From Planctomycetota bacterium (GTDB taxonomy: Bacteria; Planctomycetota; Phycisphaerae; WQYP01; JAJZKY01), in the NCBI GenBank assembly GCA_021803885.1, contig JAJZKY010000430.1, positions 1 to 5,052 of the forward strand: a stretch of 5,052 bases of DNA. The letters run 5' to 3'. Positions 1-5,052 of this stretch are shown piece by piece (within the stretch, counting starts at the first letter, position 1; each line of letters opens with the position of its first letter). The translations under genes and the position numbers were made by a program. Below the pieces are notes generated by a model, which was not told the DNA's origin, did not search any database, and worked only from the letters and a program-made list of their open reading frames with translations.

Positions 1-2
1 AC

Positions 3-1475
3 TATCTTCGCGGCGCGGGGATTGCCCTACGGCGTCCCGGCGGCTGGGGACGCCACAGTCCTTCAAAACCGGCCATAGACCCGATCACCGGCTCTGAGGG
101 CGGGAATCCAAAACCGGCCATAGAGGTGATCACCGGCTTTTTGGCCAAGAAGCCGGGCTGCGGACCGGCGAGCAGCTGCGAATCTTACCGTGAACTGATA
201 GCGCTGGAGTTGGAGCGCGACCGGAACGCGATGGGAATCTGGCAGGATCTGGTGGACGGCCATGGGTTCGCGGGCGGCTACCAGAGCGTGAGGCGATTCG
301 TGCGCAATTTGCGCGGCGCCGCAACGCCCGAGGCTCGGGCGATCATCGAAACGCGGCCAGGCGAAGAGTGCCAAGTGGATTACGGGACCGGGCCGATGGT
401 ACGCGATCCCGACAGCGGCAAGTACCGCCGCACGCGGCTTTTCGTACTGACGCTGGGCTTCAGTCGGAAATGTGTTCGGCTGCTGGTCTTCCGATCCAGT
501 GCGCGGGTATGGGCCGAGTTACATGAGAAGGCGTTTCGCCGGCTTGGCGGCTCACCGCGGATCGTGGTCCTGGACAATCTTCGCGAGGGCGTGTTGTCTC
601 CGGACTTCTACGATCCGGGCCTGAATCCCTTGTATCGCGACGTGCTGGCTCACTACGGTGTGACGGCACTGCCGTGCAAAGTGCGCGATCCGGATCGCAA
701 GGGCAAGGTGGAATCGGGTGTAGCCCATGCGCAAAAAACGCCGCTGAAGGGCAAGAAGTTCGAGAGTCTGGAAGAGGCGCAGGCGTACCTGGACCACTGG
801 GAAGAGAACTGGGCCGATAAGCGCATCCACGGCCGGACCAAGCGGCAGGTCGCGGCGATGTTCGCCGAGGAGAGGCCCTACCTGCAGGCGCTGCCGCTGG
901 AGCCGTTCCGCTACTACCAGTATGGTGAGCGCACGGTTCATCTGGATGGCTGTATCGAAGTGGAAGCTGCATACTACGGCGCACCGCCGGGTTGGATCGG
1001 GCGCAAGGTCAGCGTGCAGTGGGACGCGATGTTCGTACGGCTGCTTGATCCGCGCACCGGTGAGTTGCTGCGCGAGCATCTGAGCGGCAAGCGTGGCGGC
1101 CACCGCATCCGCGATGCGGATCGCCCGCGGCGCACCCCGCCGAAGCTGCTTCAACTGCTGGCTCGTGCGCACAAAGCCGGAGCCAACATCGGCGCCGTCT
1201 GCGATGCCATCCATGCTCGTCAGGGCGAACTCGGAGCGCGCCGCATCCAGGGCGTTCTCCAACTGGCGAAGCAATATGGCAGCGTGGCTTGCGACGACGC
1301 CTGTGCGGCGGCACTGGAGCTGCGCGTCGCCGAGTATCGCTTCGTGCGCCGCTATCTGGAGCGCAGCCCGAAGGCTCCTCTCACTCTGCGGCAAGTCGAT
1401 CCACTCATCCGCGAACTCAGCCAGTATCGCGACCTGATCCAACAACGCATCCACTTCGAGGAACCCAATCCATGA
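3..1475 (+). CDS. istA: IS21-family transposase IstA, partial at the 5' end
   Basis: This is the DDE integrase/transposase that, with IstB, cuts and inserts the IS. Counting from the GTG at 126 as residue 1, the catalytic acids are D85 (in CQVDYG), D150 (in VVLDNL) and E196 (in GKVESG). The D-to-E gap of 45 residues is typical of IS21. Residues about 85-200 form the RNase H-like core and 255-330 the basic beta-rich C-terminal domain. From 126 the protein is 449 aa. I extend it to the window edge because the frame has no stop back to base 3, contains no ATG, GTG or TTG before 126, and the GTG has no spaced Shine-Dalgarno. The upstream peptide begins YLRGAGI, which looks like the end of the expected N-terminal helix-turn-helix, inferred to lie outside. 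The linker at codons 63-137 carries a duplicated KPAI(D/E)xITG peptide. The stop overlaps the istB start as ATGA. Confidence 0.93.
   Translation, partial: YLRGAGIALRRPGGWGRHSPSKPAIDPITGSEGGNPKPAIEVITGFLAKKPGCGPASSCESYRELIALELERDRNAMGIWQDLVDGHGFAGGYQSVRRFVRNLRGAATPEARAIIETRPGEECQVDYGTGPMVRDPDSGKYRRTRLFVLTLGFSRKCVRLLVFRSSARVWAELHEKAFRRLGGSPRIVVLDNLREGVLSPDFYDPGLNPLYRDVLAHYGVTALPCKVRDPDRKGKVESGVAHAQKTPLKGKKFESLEEAQAYLDHWEENWADKRIHGRTKRQVAAMFAEERPYLQALPLEPFRYYQYGERTVHLDGCIEVEAAYYGAPPGWIGRKVSVQWDAMFVRLLDPRTGELLREHLSGKRGGHRIRDADRPRRTPPKLLQLLARAHKAGANIGAVCDAIHARQGELGARRIQGVLQLAKQYGSVACDDACAAALELRVAEYRFVRRYLERSPKAPLTLRQVDPLIRELSQYRDLIQQRIHFEEPNP
31..54. repeat. Perfect 8-bp inverted repeat inside istA
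   Basis: GGCGTCCC at 31-38 pairs exactly with GGGACGCC at 47-54 around an 8-base loop. It lies within the open istA frame, in the stretch that would link an N-terminal DNA-binding region to the catalytic core. It could be chance in GC-rich coding sequence. No function is claimed. Confidence 0.4.
64..93 (+). repeat. Direct repeat copy 1 in istA, with the IS-end core motif
   Basis: This 30-base unit matches 109-138 at 27 of 30 positions; the only differences are ccc (80-82) versus ggt (125-127). The copies are exactly 45 bases (15 codons) apart, so both are read in the same frame, here as SKPAIDPITG. The core AAAACCGGCCATA (65-77) is the reverse complement, with one mismatch, of TATGGCCGGATTT at 2601-2613 in the IS right end. 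A transposase-binding site is therefore likely. Confidence 0.75.
109..138 (+). repeat. Direct repeat copy 2 in istA, with a 10-bp palindrome
   Basis: This is the second copy of the 30-base unit, read in frame as PKPAIEVITG. It contains the core AAAACCGGCCATA (110-122) and, unlike copy 1, the perfect palindrome GGTGATCACC (125-134). Part of that palindrome recurs at the right boundary of the IS as TGATCACC (2618-2625). Two spaced copies in the opposite orientation to the right-end core fit the multiple terminal repeats known for IS21 ends. Confidence 0.75.
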
Positions 1476-2221
1476 ACCTGATCGAACTCAATCGCTCTCT
1501 GGTGCAACTGCGTCTGAGCGGCATGGCCGCTGTGATGGAAACTCGCCTTCTGCAAGCGCAGTCGGAGAGCATGGCGCCCATCGACCTGATCTCCACGCTG
1601 GTCTCCGACGAGCTGGCCTGCCGCAGCAAGCGCCTGCTGGAGAGACGCCACAAACAGGCGCAGTTCCGAGACGCGGACAAGCGCCTGGACAACTTCGACT
1701 TCCAGTTCAATGCCCGGATGAATCGCAACCTTGTCTTCGAACTGGCCACAGCGAACTGGATCGGAAAGCGCGAAGATGCCTTGTTCCTCGGCCCGCCTGG
1801 CAGCGGCAAAAGCCACTGCGCGCAGGCCATTGGGCACGCCGTCATCCAACAAGGCTATCGTGTGTTGTATCGCGAAGCCCACAGGCTGCTGGAAGAACTG
1901 GCCGATGCTGCGCTCGATGGCAAACGCAAGGAGTTTATGGAACTGCTTACCACCGTGCCGCTGCTGATCATCGACGACCTGGGAATGCGCAAGTTGCCGT
2001 TGACTGCAGCCGAGGAACTACTGGAAATCATCATGCGCCGCTATGAACGCGCCAGTACGCTTCTCACATCGAATCGACCTGTAGATGACTGGGGAAAGCT
2101 GCTGGGCGACAGCGCCGCCGTCACCGCCATGCTGGACCGCTTGCTGCATCACGGACACGTTCTCAAGTGCGGCCCGCGCAGTTGGCGCACCAAAACCGGC
2201 GGCCCTGGAGAAGGCCAATGA
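1472..2221 (+). CDS. istB: IS21-family helper ATPase IstB
   Basis: IstB is the AAA+ ATPase (DnaC/DnaA-like) that binds target DNA and activates IstA for insertion. The 249-residue length is normal for the family. Residues 1-95 form the N-terminal helical region. The Walker A motif GPPGSGKS is at residues 107-114, Walker B LLIIDDLG at 164-171, a sensor-like TSN at 199-201 and the family-typical LDRLLHH at 221-227, so all ATPase elements are present. The start at 1472 is preferred because ATGA overlaps the istA stop, GAGGAA (1458-1463) lies 8 bases upstream, and the protein then begins MNLIELN as IstB proteins do. The same frame is open back to 1289, but that extension is arginine- and serine-rich shadow sequence over istA. 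The stop overlaps a further ATG at 2218. Confidence 0.96.
   Translation: MNLIELNRSLVQLRLSGMAAVMETRLLQAQSESMAPIDLISTLVSDELACRSKRLLERRHKQAQFRDADKRLDNFDFQFNARMNRNLVFELATANWIGKREDALFLGPPGSGKSHCAQAIGHAVIQQGYRVLYREAHRLLEELADAALDGKRKEFMELLTTVPLLIIDDLGMRKLPLTAAEELLEIIMRRYERASTLLTSNRPVDDWGKLLGDSAAVTAMLDRLLHHGHVLKCGPRSWRTKTGGPGEGQ
2207..2214 (+). promoter_or_regulatory. Ribosome binding site for a possible third IS gene
   Basis: GGAG at 2207-2210, followed by AAGG, lies 7 bases before the ATG at 2218. This is good Shine-Dalgarno spacing. It is the main reason to place the start of the small downstream ORF at 2218 and not at the in-frame ATG at 2167 inside istB. The bases also encode the IstB C-terminus, so part of the match could be coincidental. 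Confidence 0.45.
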
Positions 2222-2550
2222 CAAATGCTAAAGCAAAAACAAAAGCGATATGGATGCCGGGCAAAGAACGCCCGGCGACGTCGCGACTCGTGATCCAGAA
2301 GCCTCCCACGACGGAGCCTCACCATAGGAATACTGGCAGAAATACGAAACCCTCTGCCGGCCAGCCCATCGGGCAAACCGCAGAGGGTCTCGATTACCGA
2401 TTCCTTCGGAGCCAGCCCCGTGTCATCGGCCCTGGATCGCTCCGCAAGGCGCGACCCCGGCGAAGCAAGTACAACACTACCACGCAACCAAAGGGTCTGA
2501 ACATCAACGCGCAACTGCCCGCCTTGCAAAGATACACGTCGGCAAGGTAA
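2218..2550 (+). CDS. Possible third IS gene, 110-aa basic protein of unknown function
   Basis: I do not recognise this protein. The ORF starts with an ATG overlapping the istB stop (ATGA), the same arrangement as istA/istB, with GGAG 7 bases upstream. The product would be strongly basic, rich in Arg, Lys, Pro and Thr, with no membrane segment, signal peptide or clear domain; the first 12 residues are rich in Lys and Ala. Canonical IS21 elements carry only istA and istB, so a third coupled ORF would be an accessory gene. Against it, the region contains strong inverted repeats, the reverse strand is also open over the same stretch, and the composition is compatible with a chance ORF in structured non-coding DNA. 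Conservation between related elements would decide. Confidence 0.38.
   Translation: MTNAKAKTKAIWMPGKERPATSRLVIQKPPTTEPHHRNTGRNTKPSAGQPIGQTAEGLDYRFLRSQPRVIGPGSLRKARPRRSKYNTTTQPKGLNINAQLPALQRYTSAR
2256..2276. repeat. Perfect 7-bp stem-loop after istB
   Basis: GCCGGGC (2256-2262) and GCCCGGC (2270-2276) are perfect complements around a 7-base loop, AAAGAAC. The self-complementary bases CGACGTCG follow directly. The hairpin would be very stable in RNA, but no T-tract follows, so it is at best an atypical terminator or an mRNA-stabilising structure. Confidence 0.55.
2349..2388. repeat. Nested inverted repeat with a 9-bp outer stem
   Basis: ACCCTCTGC (2349-2357) pairs perfectly with GCAGAGGGT (2380-2388). 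Inside the 22-base loop, GCCC (2364-2367) and GGGC (2371-2374) can form a second small hairpin around ATC. A 9-bp perfect match at this distance is unlikely to be trivial. It could be an RNA structure, a protein-binding site, or a relic of an older insertion. No T-run follows it. Confidence 0.55.
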
Positions 2551-2577
2551 AACAATCACGTCTTCGGCCTCGCTCGT

Positions 2578-2625
2578 TGGCCGCTTTTAACCCGATCACG
2601 TATGGCCGGATTTAACCTGATCACC
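2578..2625 (+). repeat. Right-end terminal repeats of the IS, 25-bp spacing
   Basis: Two copies, 2578-2600 and 2603-2625, match at 19 of 23 positions and share TTTAACC(C/T)GATCAC. Between them sits TATGGCCGGATTT (2601-2613), the inverted counterpart of the AAAACCGGCCATA core found twice in istA. Multiple short repeats at each end are a recognised property of IS21-family elements, where they are bound by the transposase. The element probably ends in TGATCA (2618-2623) or within about 3 bases of it. Confidence 0.8.
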
Positions 2626-3273
2626 GAGGCCAGCGCAATCGCGGGCCTGGGCGCAATCGACAGCCTGATTATCGACCTGCGCGGGAACACGGGCGGTGGA
2701 ATCGGCGCGCTTCGCGTCATGAGTCTGCTCACGCCGGACCGGGTTCCTGTAGGCTTTGCTCTCGACAAGAGACGTGTCACTAGCAATCTGGACACAGCCA
2801 AGCAAGGCTTCCGACGCTTCTCCCAGATTCCTACGTCGACGAAAGCTCTCTGGCCGCTGGCGTTGCGGTTCGCTCCGGCGATGCTGACGAAGAAGCCAAT
2901 CGTGCTTCAAACGGAAGGACTGGGTAAACAGCCGTTCCATGGCAGAGTCGTCTTGCTTGTCAATCGCCATACTGCAAGCGCAGCCGAAATGATTGTCGCG
3001 TTCGCAAGGGAGAATAGCCTCGCCACTATCGTTGGAGAGAAGACCGCTGGCAAGCTGCTGTCCGCTACATCCATCAAGGTAGGTAACGGCTTCCGACTCG
3101 CGCTACCGACCGGAACCTACCATACCTGGAAAGGAGCCGTTCTTGAAGGTATCCCTATTGAACCGGACCACGTGATCGGGTTTGGGTGGCGAGATCGGAG
3201 ACTTGGAAAGGACGTGCAACTGAATCGTGCAATCGACCCAACACTCATCTATTCGAAATGCAGACCGGTCTAG
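2602..3273 (+). pseudogene. S41-family peptidase, C-terminal fragment truncated by the IS
   Basis: This is the catalytic half of a tail-specific/CtpA-type serine peptidase, a family that degrades or trims proteins from the C-terminus, usually in the periplasm or outside the cell. With the ATG at 2602 as residue 1, LIIDLRGNTGG (22-32) is the family's conserved strand. NRHTASAAE (121-129) carries the probable nucleophile S126 and GEKTAGK (145-151) the probable general base K151. The 25-residue separation equals that of Ser430 and Lys455 in E. coli Tsp. The fragment ends with a typical PTGTYHTWKGAVLEGIPIEPDHVI-type segment. No N-terminal region or signal peptide is present, and the first 8 or so residues come from the IS end, so the real gene part starts near 2624. 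The in-frame ATG has no Shine-Dalgarno. It is probably an interrupted, non-functional gene, although its frame is intact to the TAG stop. Confidence 0.87.
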
Positions 3274-3309
3274 GAGCGCAGGGACATTGCAGGCGAATGC
3301 ATTCATCAT
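3274..3309. other. Convergent intergenic gap with small repeats
   Basis: Only 36 bases separate the peptidase fragment from the stop of the opposite-strand HIT gene. The gap holds the 10-bp palindrome GAATGCATTC (3295-3304) and the start of a tandem ATTCATC pair (3301-3314) that runs over the HIT stop codon. No hairpin with a T-run is seen, so there is no clear terminator for either direction. Confidence 0.45.
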
Positions 3310-4002
3310 TCATCGACAGGCCGCCAAAGGGCCTCCTGTAAGAATCATGGATGCATAATTCTCAGACTCCGCGGTATTGGCCCCTTCAGCCCTTCGCCAC
3401 TTTGTAATAAACTGCGAGATCTTCTCCCGAAGCGGCTGCTGGCGCCAGTCCCAGAGATGCGGTGTGCCCAATTGTTCACATATGGCTCGGCGCATAAACT
3501 GGCTAGGTATTCGGTCTTCGCAGACAAAGACTTTAGGGCTTGTTGGATTCCTCGCCCACAAAATGTACGATTTGCCCTCAATGGCCAGTTCTCGGAGATC
3601 TCGAAGCCTGCAGAGTTGTCGCGCCTGCCACTGCGTGAGATGATTCTCGACGTCGCACGCAACGGGCAACATATGGAGGTGCGCATGATCAATGCAAGAA
3701 CCGGCATTGCTCCCGGGGCAGACGGCGCCGTGCTCGAATGTACACACCTCTGTTCCATACATGAGCGTCAATTTCGTTCGGACCTTTGTCGCGAGTTCTT
3801 CTAGTTCATCAAGTTCCCGCTCGCTCATTTCCGCCATTGTTCGATAATGGTCATTTGCAATAATCAGGCAGTAGCCTTCGACAAACGCACCGAGAGCTGG
3901 CTTGACAAAGAAATTCTCGGTTCGCATCAAGACCGTGTTCTCTGGGCACTCTTTAGCTTCGAGTTCACCGTCCGCGATCATACAGAAGAGGCAATCCATC
4001 AT
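3310..4002 (-). CDS. HIT (histidine triad) family protein with C-terminal extension
   Basis: HIT proteins hydrolyse or transfer nucleotidyl groups through a covalent nucleotidyl-histidine. In this 230-aa protein the triad is H106-A-H108-L-H110-M-L; H108, the middle His, is the expected nucleophile. C4 and C7 form an N-terminal CxxC which, with His residues such as H52 or H106, could bind zinc as in other CxxC-type HIT proteins. The HIT domain covers about residues 1-125. The remaining 105 residues, with SQFMRRAICEQLG and PHLWDWR (165-187), form an extension that I associate with a longer, poorly characterised HIT subfamily. There is no signal peptide, so it is probably cytoplasmic. ATGATG offers two adjacent starts; 4002 is chosen because it overlaps the upstream stop as ATGA, with AGGTGG 6 bases before it. 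It is likely translated by coupling with the ThiL-like gene. The substrate is unknown. Confidence 0.9.
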   Translation of the reverse strand: MMDCLFCMIADGELEAKECPENTVLMRTENFFVKPALGAFVEGYCLIIANDHYRTMAEMSERELDELEELATKVRTKLTLMYGTEVCTFEHGAVCPGSNAGSCIDHAHLHMLPVACDVENHLTQWQARQLCRLRDLRELAIEGKSYILWARNPTSPKVFVCEDRIPSQFMRRAICEQLGTPHLWDWRQQPLREKISQFITKWRRAEGANTAESENYASMILTGGPLAACR

Positions 4003-5051
4003 TTTTGTCCACCTATTATCTCTCGCAGATAGTCACCTGTCTGTTGAGCCCAAGGAACCCCTGGCATCACTGTCTCACGCCCCTGGGGATCGACTAGAAC
4101 ATTCCTGCCAAGTGTGTTCGTTTGGCCAATAACGTGAAAGGAAAGGCCATGTTGTTGGAATTCCCTATGACACGATTCCATATCTGTAGGAGCTATTGTG
4201 AACAAGAGTTCAAAATCGACTGAGGCACTCATTGCAATTTGGCAAACTGGGACCTTAAGGAAATTCGCCATCGCAACGGTAGTGGAATCGATGGGGATCG
4301 CTTCCTCACTGACGGTAAATGTTTGTCCACTCAGCGATGACATCTGCTCGATTGTGGATTTCAGCCCGTCCGAAACATCTTGACAAGCATGCCCGATGCC
4401 ACTCTCCGCCAGCAGAACCCCCTCTCGAATTCTAGCCTCTGGCCGCTTCCAAGCTAAAAGTACGCGAGCCTCGTCTTCCGGAGAGAGCGAAAATCCTTTG
4501 GCCTTGACTTCCTTGAAATAGAGGAGAGCAGTTATGGCTCGTCCAACGGTGCCCGTGACGCACAGCAAGTCCCCTGGCTTAGCACTGCTTCGCAACAGCG
4601 CTTGAGTTGTCTTCATAAAGCCAAACGCTGTTGCTGCAAAAACGTCGAGACCGTATCCGCCAATGTCGCCGCCTACTATCTCTGTTTCGTACTTTAGGGC
4701 GGCCGCGTTTATACCCTCAAACACTGACCTGAAATCCGAATCCGTCATCGAATTGTTGTAACGAACGATTGTCGTAAGCCCTGACGGTCGTGCGCCCATA
4801 GCCGCAATATCGCTTAAGTTTGCAATTATGAGGTAATAGCCAACATCGAAATAGTTCAGGTGGCCTAATTCGAATAGGTAGAATCCGCTCCCTCTAACGA
4901 AGTCGGAGGCAATGACTAACGAAGTAGCATCGGTGACTCTCACTAGAGCGGCGTCATCCAAGGCAGACACCCCTTGCTGGACGACTGAGTCGTCGTTGTG
5001 CCCCCGGCGCAGGATTTGATCAAGCATTGCAATTCGCGTGAATTCATCCGA
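3999..5051 (-). CDS. ThiL-like AIR-synthase-superfamily enzyme, probably 5' partial
   Basis: The protein resembles thiamine-monophosphate kinase (ThiL), which phosphorylates thiamine phosphate with ATP, and the wider PurM/HypE/SelD superfamily. Counting from the ATG at 5027 (342 aa), the ThiL-type elements run in order: LDDAAL (23-28), SDF (41-43), NLSDIAAMGARP (70-81), GGD (119-121), KPGDLLCVTG (150-159), RPEARIREG (195-203), QDVSDGL (216-222), VDFELLF (270-276) and a late IGQ (300-302). The acidic metal- and nucleotide-binding residues are largely kept, so it is probably catalytic. GEDYE of true ThiL reads SVDFE here, so the substrate may differ and I give no thiL symbol. The frame stays open from 5027 to the edge (reading SDEFTRIA) and the ATG has no Shine-Dalgarno, so the true start probably lies outside; 5027 is the alternative. 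It is cotranscribed with the HIT gene, which it overlaps by four bases. Confidence 0.85.
   Translation of the reverse strand, partial: SDEFTRIAMLDQILRRGHNDDSVVQQGVSALDDAALVRVTDATSLVIASDFVRGSGFYLFELGHLNYFDVGYYLIIANLSDIAAMGARPSGLTTIVRYNNSMTDSDFRSVFEGINAAALKYETEIVGGDIGGYGLDVFAATAFGFMKTTQALLRSSAKPGDLLCVTGTVGRAITALLYFKEVKAKGFSLSPEDEARVLLAWKRPEARIREGVLLAESGIGHACQDVSDGLKSTIEQMSSLSGQTFTVSEEAIPIDSTTVAMANFLKVPVCQIAMSASVDFELLFTIAPTDMESCHREFQQHGLSFHVIGQTNTLGRNVLVDPQGRETVMPGVPWAQQTGDYLREIIGGQK
4009..4014 (-). promoter_or_regulatory. Ribosome binding site of the HIT gene
   Basis: On the minus strand AGGTGG lies 6 bases before the ATG at 4002, inside the last codons of the ThiL-like gene. Together with the ATGA stop/start overlap it selects the first of two adjacent ATG codons and indicates translational coupling. 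Confidence 0.7.
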
Positions 5052-5052
5052 T

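Larger units (their letters stand above)
2222..2578. other. IS 3' tail between istB and the right-end repeats
   Basis: This stretch of about 350 bases is long for an IS21 tail. Apart from the possible 110-aa ORF it holds a 7-bp hairpin (2256-2276), a larger nested stem (2349-2388), and a weak inverted repeat CCTTGC (2522-2527) with GCAAGG (2542-2547). No T-run follows any of these, so none reads as a standard intrinsic terminator. I see no promoter. Confidence 0.5.
1..2623 (+). mobile_element. IS21-family insertion sequence, left end outside the window
   Basis: The block has the IS21 order: a DDE transposase gene (istA), then an AAA+ helper gene (istB) overlapping it by ATGA, then a tail ending in spaced terminal repeats. 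The right boundary is placed near 2623 because repeat copies end there in TGATCA (IS21-family elements usually begin TG and end CA) and S41 peptidase coding sequence starts immediately after. The exact last base is uncertain by a few positions. The left tip is not visible: the istA frame is open to the first base, and an N-terminal DNA-binding region is expected upstream. No target-site duplication can be checked because only one flank is present. Confidence 0.85.

Noticed and set aside
126..128. GTG as the true istA start
   Set aside because: It lacks a spaced Shine-Dalgarno, the frame is open to the window edge, and starting here would omit the expected N-terminal DNA-binding domain. It is kept only as an alternative, in case the IS left tip lies here.
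552..1454. 300-aa open frame on the minus strand across istA
   Set aside because: It lies entirely antisense to a transposase with intact DDE residues. It has no recognisable motif, and long antisense frames are common in GC-rich genes.
1289..1471. N-terminal extension of IstB in the same open frame
   Set aside because: It overlaps istA and has shadow-like Arg/Ser-rich composition. The ATG at 1472 has both an SD and an ATGA overlap and gives the family's normal length.
2190..2200. CCAAAACCGGC at the end of istB as another terminal-repeat copy
   Set aside because: Only 11 bases match and the rest of the core (CATA) is missing, so it is probably coincidental with the conserved IstB C-terminal codons.
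2149..2559. 136-aa ORF on the minus strand over the IS tail
   Set aside because: It has no domain, no clear ribosome binding site and no operon context, and it runs against the IS transcription unit.
2577..2606. Outward promoter at the IS right end (TTGGCC, 18 bases, TATGGC)
   Set aside because: Only 4 of 6 and 3 of 6 consensus matches are present. The sequence is better explained as terminal-repeat DNA.
3316..3339. Imperfect hairpin ACAGGCC/GGCCTCCTGT at the 3' end of the HIT gene as a terminator
   Set aside because: The stem needs a bulge and no T-run follows on either strand.
3457..3804. 115-aa plus-strand ORF opposite the HIT gene
   Set aside because: It is antisense to a gene with a clear histidine triad, shows no motif and is a shadow frame.

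Overview
The window holds two unrelated blocks. Bases 1 to about 2623 are most of an IS21-family insertion sequence read left to right. It contains istA (DDE transposase, running in from beyond the left edge), istB (AAA+ helper ATPase), a possible third small ORF, and a right end made of two 25-bp-spaced repeats. Directly after that end, about 2624-3273 encodes the C-terminal half of an S41 (tail-specific/CtpA-type) peptidase. It keeps the Ser and Lys in catalytic spacing but has no N-terminal half, so the simplest reading is that the IS landed inside this gene and the rest lies beyond the left edge.

The second block, 3310 to the right edge, is on the minus strand and converges on the peptidase fragment across a 36-base gap. 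It is a two-gene operon. Upstream is a ThiL/PurM-like ATP-dependent enzyme (AIR-synthase superfamily, probably incomplete at the right edge). A 4-base ATGA overlap then leads into a histidine-triad (HIT) protein with an N-terminal CxxC and a long C-terminal extension. A ThiL-like phosphotransfer enzyme coupled to a HIT nucleotide hydrolase/transferase suggests a small nucleotide or phosphorylated-metabolite pathway. The substrate cannot be read from the sequence.

Organism: a bacterium, not identifiable further. The IS and peptidase fragment look moderately GC-rich and the HIT/ThiL-like block looks more AT-rich (judged by eye, not computed). This kind of IstA is one I associate with Proteobacteria and Acidobacteria, but that is weak evidence for the host.

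The least ordinary points are: two 30-bp repeats inside the open istA frame that mirror the core of the IS right end; a third ORF joined to istB by an ATGA overlap with a good ribosome binding site; strong inverted repeats in the IS tail; and the coupled ThiL-like/HIT pair. I saw no RNA genes, CRISPR arrays, origins or convincing terminators.
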